In this document: positions 59,207-64,000 of the stretch, piece after piece
How positions within the stretch are numbered: the stretch's first letter is position 1
How the letters are laid out: each line of letters starts with the position of its first letter
Assembly: GCA_949775045.1 (NCBI GenBank)
Contig: OX459099.1
Span: 1,768,501-1,832,500, forward strand
Source of the DNA: Metridium senile
Lineage: Eukaryota; Cnidaria; Anthozoa; Actiniaria; Metridiidae
DNA: 64,000 bases
Direction: 5' to 3'
Program-made: the position numbers and the translations under genes
The notes under the pieces: generated by a model
Databases searched by the model: none
Told to the model about the DNA's origin: nothing
What the model saw: only the letters and a program-made list of their open reading frames with translations

Positions 59207-62200
59207 CTAGAAATCATTATCGCTGTCATTTAAGCTTCCTTGAGACTCTTCTCCACCGTCATCGTTATCATCTCCAATCTCATCGTCATCAAGTAGTTGG
59301 TCATCATCATCATCAACCCCAATCTCACTATCACCAGAAGACAATGATCCACTCTCCTCATCGGAGTCTATTACTCCACCCATTCCTCCAAACACTCTTG
59401 GGCCAGCTCCTGGTGAAAGAAAATTAAAAGATATGACTAAATGGTCATTTTTCTTTCACAGGTAAAGAAAAAAATTACTGTACTATTCTGCACATTTGTG
59501 TTTGTTTACTAGTCTGTTTGTTTGATTGATTGTCTGTTTGCATGTTTGATTGATTGATTGTTTGCTAGCATGTCTGATTGATTGATTGCTAGCATGTTTG
59601 ATTGATTGATTGCTTGCTTGCATGTTTGATTGATTGATTGCTTGCTTGCTTGCATGTTTGATTGATTGTCTGTTTGCATGTTTGATTGCTTGCTTGCTAG
59701 CATGTTTGATTGATTGCTTGCTTGCATGTTTGATTGATTGATTGCTAGCATGTTTGATTGATTGATTGCTTGCATGTTTGATTGATTGACTGTTTGCATG
59801 TTTGATTGCTTGTTTTTTTGTATATTTGCTTGTTTTTTATGTTTGCTTACTAGTCTGTTTGTTAGTTTGTATGTTAGTTTTTTTCATGTTTGCATGTTTG
59901 TCTGTTTTTAGTTACCTAAGATATAAGTTTACCTGATTTGTCATTTTGTGTGTTTCCTGCATCAAGAACAATTTCATCATCATCATCATCAATGTCACCA
60001 CTAAGTTCATCTCTTTGTGAAACTCTTCTGTCTTCTTCTTGTAGTCTGTCTTGTAGGCTTTTTGCTTCTGTCTCCTAGTGATGAAAGAAAACCAGACATG
60101 ATATGCATGTACACAGAGAACAAAAAAATGCAAGAAAATAAGCACTAAACAGTGTTAAAAGGATTTTTGTTTTCTTGTGTAAAAACTCATTGTAATAATA
60201 CTACATGGATGAAGGAAGATCACTCTATCCACCAATTGTCAAATAGACAAAATCGGCTAACACTTTGCTATGTACATCAATGTCACTTGGAAAATGTTTG
60301 GTTTGACATGCTTTCAATGTTTATACTCCACGTTATGACAACAACTACCAAGCAGAGAATCCTTTATTATGATTTTCATGATATTTCAGAAAGGTACCTC
60401 AAATCTCTGTTGTTCAGCTTGGTTTACGTCGTCCAATTGTTGTTCCAGATAGGAAAGATTCCTGTGTTTCTGCATGTAAGTCTAGAGGAAATTAATAGAA
60501 AACAAATTTATAGTCAGTCTGTCTGGATGACAAAAGGCCTCTGTCAAGACAACCATAAAACATGACGTAATAAGATAAAATATCATAAGATATCATTATT
60601 TATCCAACAGCATTTGCTGCAACAAGAACAAGCTTCACACACTTTCCGAGAAACTTTGTCACCCATGAAGTGAAAAGCTTAAAAGCTAGTAGCGCAGGGG
60701 ATTATGGGTTATCTATGTATACTTTATTAGACCGCAGGGATTTCATGGCCACATAATTTGCAACACTTGTCAATATGTAGATGAGGCATGATCGTCCGGG
60801 GTGGTGTAGTCTTGAGAAAGACTGATGGTGTTGATGTCTGACGTTTCGACAACCTGAGCGGAAGTCATCTTCAGAGTAAAGAAAATGAAAAGACAGCGGT
60901 GTTATTTATGTGTCTGGTTCGTCGGTAATGTTGTTATTGATGCGTGGGTAGGTGTTAGTCATAGTGTTAGCGGAAAGCTTGAAGTCGTTAATGAGTCTAT
61001 TGTAGGAAGCCGGTAGTGTTATGCAATGGTTAAGTGGCTTTTGTTCTAAGCCGGTGTACCACCTTTCAAGTAGTCGGCGTTGGTGATAGTTGGTGCAATG
61101 TGTAATGGAGGCGGCAGAGTCTCACTCTGACAATCGCTTACATACAACTGTATACCGTAAACCTAAACAAAAACACTTCACTTACTGACAGAACCGACAA
61201 TCAACCCACAGCCACTGCCACCATACTGTACATCAGAGGTACTTCTGAAACCATTCAACGCATATTACAACCCTACAACATTCGCGTTGCTCACAAGCCT
61301 ACTATGACATTAAGACGTTTATTGACTAACGTTAAGGACAAAGACGAACCCATTAACAGACAAGGAGCTATTTACAAAATAGCTTGTTCCGACTGTAACG
61401 CTACCTACATCGGTGAGACTGGCAGAAATTTGAACACGAGACTAACTGAACATAAACGTGCCACGAAAAACAAAGACCCTAACAACCACATTGCGGAACA
61501 TCACAAACATACTGGCCACTCCATTAACTGGGACTCTGCCGCCTCCATTACACATTGCACCAACTATCACCAACGCCGACTACTTGAAAGCTGGTACACC
61601 GGCTTAGAACAAATAACACTACCGGCTTCCTACAATAGACTCATTAACGACTTCAAGCTTTCCGCTAACACTATGACTAACACCTACCCACGCATCAACA
61701 ACAACATTACCGACGAACCAGACACATAAATAACACCGCTGTCTTTTCATTTTCTTTACTCTGAAGATGACTTCCGCTCAGGTTGTCAAAACGTCAGACA
61801 TCAACACCATCAGTCTTTCTCAAGACTACACCACCCCGGACGATCATGCCTCATCTACATCGATTACACCTGGGATCAGACCATTCACTCGTATACTTGT
61901 CAATATGTTATTGAGAAATGTCCATTTTGACTTATCAAACAACAAGAAAGGCTTTCCGAATGCACATTTAGTTTCTGAACTGATCCATGATCCTTTGTGC
62001 CACTAGCTTGTGTGCTTTTCGAGAGTGACTAACTTTCTCAGAAAGGGTGTATATTTCTGACAGTACAATTTGCTGCGTTGTTACTATATTATTTTCCTAC
62101 CTCATAAACTTTTTTGAGTTCTTCTTCAAGTTTTTCATACTCATCCATGAAAGCGGGTCTGGTGAAATAAAATATAGTTACATGTTAGAGTGCCAATAAT

Positions 62201-63984
62201 ATACCCGTGAAACAAATAGTACTAATTAGTGCTAATTAAACAATAGAATTAGCATAAAATAGCACTAAGCAGATAGTACCTAACACTTTCCAAGCTTCGC
62301 AATCGTTTTTGATTCCTTTCCAACTCTTGTTTTTTCTTATCAATTTTTGTCTCTAAATTTGCTTCGTCTGATGCAATGTTGTTTAACATCTGTGTGGTTT
62401 TACTGATGTCATCCTAAGCAAAACAAATTATATGAATAAGCACATGATAAATCAAATGAATGAATGAACAATTGAATTGATGGTTGCATGCATGGATCAA
62501 TAAATGGATGAATGAAGTCTAAGAGAATGTATAAACAAATGGATGGATAAATGAATGAATGATCGATTGTATGAGTGATCAAATAAAGGATTGAATGACA
62601 AAAAAAGAAGACAAAAATGAAATGAATGAATGAACAACCAAAGAAGTGAATGGATGAGTGAATAAAAAAATTATAATCACTGAACAAACCTTGACTTGTA
62701 TTATACTCTTTTTGATGCCATTTTCAAGTTCATTAACTTCAAGAGGTTTTGCAATAGCTCTTGTCCGTAATTCCTAAAAACAAAACAACACATTTCACAA
62801 AAGATCAAGAAGTTTCAGCAATTTCAAACAATCAACAGTATCTTGCACAGTGACACTCCTAGGCCCCTATGAGGGCCAGTACACAGGCTTAAAATCAGAT
62901 AGATTTTAAATCGTTTTACTGGGCATCGTTAATGCTCCCATCCTCGGGAACCCAGGGGTATTCTTCTGTCGCTCGTTTCTTGCTTCCACAACATATACCC
63001 CTGGGAACGTAGTCTGTTGGAGCTTGTTCCGGAAGTCAAAATTCAGCTCTTTCCTGATTGGTCAACCTTATTAGGTCGACCAATGAAAATCAAGATAACC
63101 ATTCAAAGAAAGTCGTTAAATAAGTTTGAATTTTGACTTCCGGAACAAGCTCCAACAGACTACGTTCCCAGGGGTATATGTTGTGGAAGCAAGAAACGAG
63201 CGACAGAAGAATACCCCTGGGTTCCCGAGGATGTAATGCTCCAGAAACTTCCTTAGAAACACCACAAATACAGTTATTTATGGCAGTGTAAATGTACATA
63301 CCCTGAGTTCAACTTCTTGTCCAAGTAAATCGTACAGAGCTGCACCCCTGGATGTGATTTCTGAAGCAAGCATTCTAGATGCTTTTAAGTCATTTATCTG
63401 AAAGAAAAAATATGCTCAATAACTTTTGTGTGACATGGATAAAGTTCTGATAGTGGATTTTTATTTGCCTGTGAAAGAATAGTCTGTAATAGTTGCATTG
63501 TTTTCAAAGTTCTTTATTGATTAGAACAAACAAAACTGTCATTTTCTTGCACAGAAAATTGCTCTTGTACTATAACTTCATCGGGATATGCACAGTTAAA
63601 GAATGTTGGTTACAATGGCTTTATCTTGACATTATCTTGTTTTTTTACTCCAATGAAGAATTGACTTTAAAAATAACACTCTCTTTGATATGGTGTATAA
63701 AATAACATGTCTACATATCTTGTTTAATCAGTCTAGATTTCTACCTCCGCCAGTGCAGTCCACTAGTTAATTATTAACATAAATAAATGTATTTTATGTG
63801 AACTTACTCGTGAAGAAATATCAAAAGTCAGTGATGTGACATTAGATGCTTCTGATTCCTCTTCTGTTAAGTTGATTTTCATTGCATTGTAAAGCACTGA
63901 CGTTACTTTTAGCAGTTCTTTGACGGCATAACCATCAGCACCATACAGTTTTTTGGTATTAAGCTTGATGTGAGCCTTGGTAGC
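59207..63984 (-). CDS. CLUAP1: Clusterin-associated protein 1 / IFT38 (5' part outside window)
   Basis: Eight visible exons in frame: 63808-63984, 63302-63397, 62690-62773, 62280-62413, 62101-62158, 60398-60481, 59933-60074 and 59207-59409, 325 aa to the stop. The first reads [20 protein letters not shown], which is the end of the calponin-homology-like domain of IFT38. It is followed by [30 protein letters not shown] and [16 protein letters not shown] coiled coil follows ([37 protein letters not shown]). The acidic C-terminus ends in NDSDNDF, as in vertebrates. IFT38 belongs to the IFT-B2 subcomplex needed to build cilia and for Hedgehog signalling. About 80 N-terminal residues lie beyond the right edge. 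A Penelope-like insertion sits in the intron between 60482 and 62100. Confidence 0.94.
59509..59800. repeat. TTGATTGATTGC/CATG repeat
   Basis: Imperfect GATTGATTGCTTGCATGTTT repeats in the last CLUAP1 intron. The open frame on the minus strand reads as QSNM repeats and is an artefact. Confidence 0.85.
60779..61894 (+). mobile_element. 5'-truncated Penelope-like element (GIY-YIG)
   Basis: Flanked by ACTTGTCAATATGT at 60765-60778 and 61895-61908, a 14-bp target duplication. The plus strand encodes a reverse-transcriptase remnant ([14 protein letters not shown]), the linker [20 protein letters not shown], and a GIY-YIG nuclease ([20 protein letters not shown], then TRLTEHKRA) at 61304-61729, the domain order of Penelope-like elements. 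The first 330 bp (60785-61110) are an inverted copy of the 3' end (61530-61870), an arrangement known for these elements. A frame break separates the RT part from the nuclease part. Confidence 0.85.
61304..61729 (+). pseudogene. GIY-YIG endonuclease end of the Penelope-like element
   Basis: About 140 aa remain open. The GIY-YIG hallmarks ([13 protein letters not shown] in NTRLTEHK, and HIAEHH downstream) are visible. The reverse-transcriptase core is missing, so the copy is dead on its own. The ATG at 61304 is internal to the original polyprotein. Confidence 0.8.
62938..63233. mobile_element. Hairpin element with ~110-bp inverted repeats
   Basis: ATCCTCGGGAACCCAGGGGT runs through TTCTTGCTTCCACAACATAT and GGAGCTTGTTCCGGAAGTCA on the left. 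The exact inverse runs on the right (63125-63233). The loop is about 75 bp with TTGGTCAACC and GTCGACCAA. It would form a very stable stem in the CLUAP1 intron before exon 63302-63397. Confidence 0.85.
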
Positions 63985-64000
63985 CTGAAAAATAGATTGG

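Larger units (their letters stand above)
60636..62053. mobile_element. Family A element carrying a nested Penelope-like insertion
   Basis: CACACTTTCCGAGAAACTTT at 60636 is answered by TTTCTCAGAAAGGGTGTAT near 62053. The flanking halves match the 8787-9085 element in inverse orientation (GATTATGGGTTA; TGATCCATGATCCTTTG). Removing 60779-61894 leaves an element of about 300 bp, like the uninterrupted copy. Confidence 0.7.

Noticed and set aside
59509..59799. QSNM-repeat open frame on the minus strand
   Set aside because: Caused by a GATT/CATG simple repeat in a CLUAP1 intron.

Overview
This is a window of nuclear genomic DNA from an intron-rich, AT-rich animal. The genes have many short exons with GT-AG introns and metazoan signatures: ATF4 with its upstream ORFs, EMRE, cyclin F and the ciliary protein IFT38/CLUAP1. 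Introns and spacers are packed with hairpin-type DNA transposons, tRNA-derived SINE-like sequences, (ATG)n repeats and a Penelope-like element. This fits a marine invertebrate, most likely a cnidarian, but the sequence alone does not prove the phylum.

Layout: (1) about 400-478, a possible last exon of an unrecognised gene. (2) 1955-3248, a 647-bp segment duplicated in tandem. (3) 3284-4033 (-), an intronless enoyl-CoA/steroid-reductase-family gene. (4) 4490-6181 (-), an ATF4-type bZIP gene with a 3-codon uORF1 and a 58-codon uORF2 that overlaps the main start codon. (5) 7137-19997 (+), a 17-exon USP36/USP42-type deubiquitinase. (6) 23282-30000 (+), a 16-exon cyclin F gene. (7) 31710-34120 (-), an SLC22-type transporter whose expected start codon is one base out of frame. 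(8) 36647-36889 (-), the mitochondrial calcium uniporter regulator EMRE, head to head with (9) 37386-57252 (+), RBBP6, whose 11.9-kb intron 3 holds a 5.5-kb fold-back transposon. (10) 59207-63984 (-), the 3' part of CLUAP1/IFT38, continuing past the right edge.

The genes are not an operon or pathway. They form head-to-head pairs (ATF4/USP36, SMDT1/RBBP6), a cyclin F/SLC22 tail-to-tail pair and an RBBP6/CLUAP1 tail-to-tail pair. Exon boundaries were placed by hand from splice sites, reading-frame continuity and remembered family motifs. For USP36, cyclin F, RBBP6, ATF4 and the visible part of CLUAP1 all junctions keep frame.

The most interesting points are: the complete ATF4 translational-control leader with an amino-acid-response-type element near its predicted 5' end; an intronic poly(A) site that would give a DWNN-only RBBP6 isoform; the fold-back element with 90-bp satellite arms and a target-site duplication; a transposon-like segment carrying six perfect TGACGTCA sites; nested mobile elements; and a Penelope-like GIY-YIG insertion inside a smaller element.
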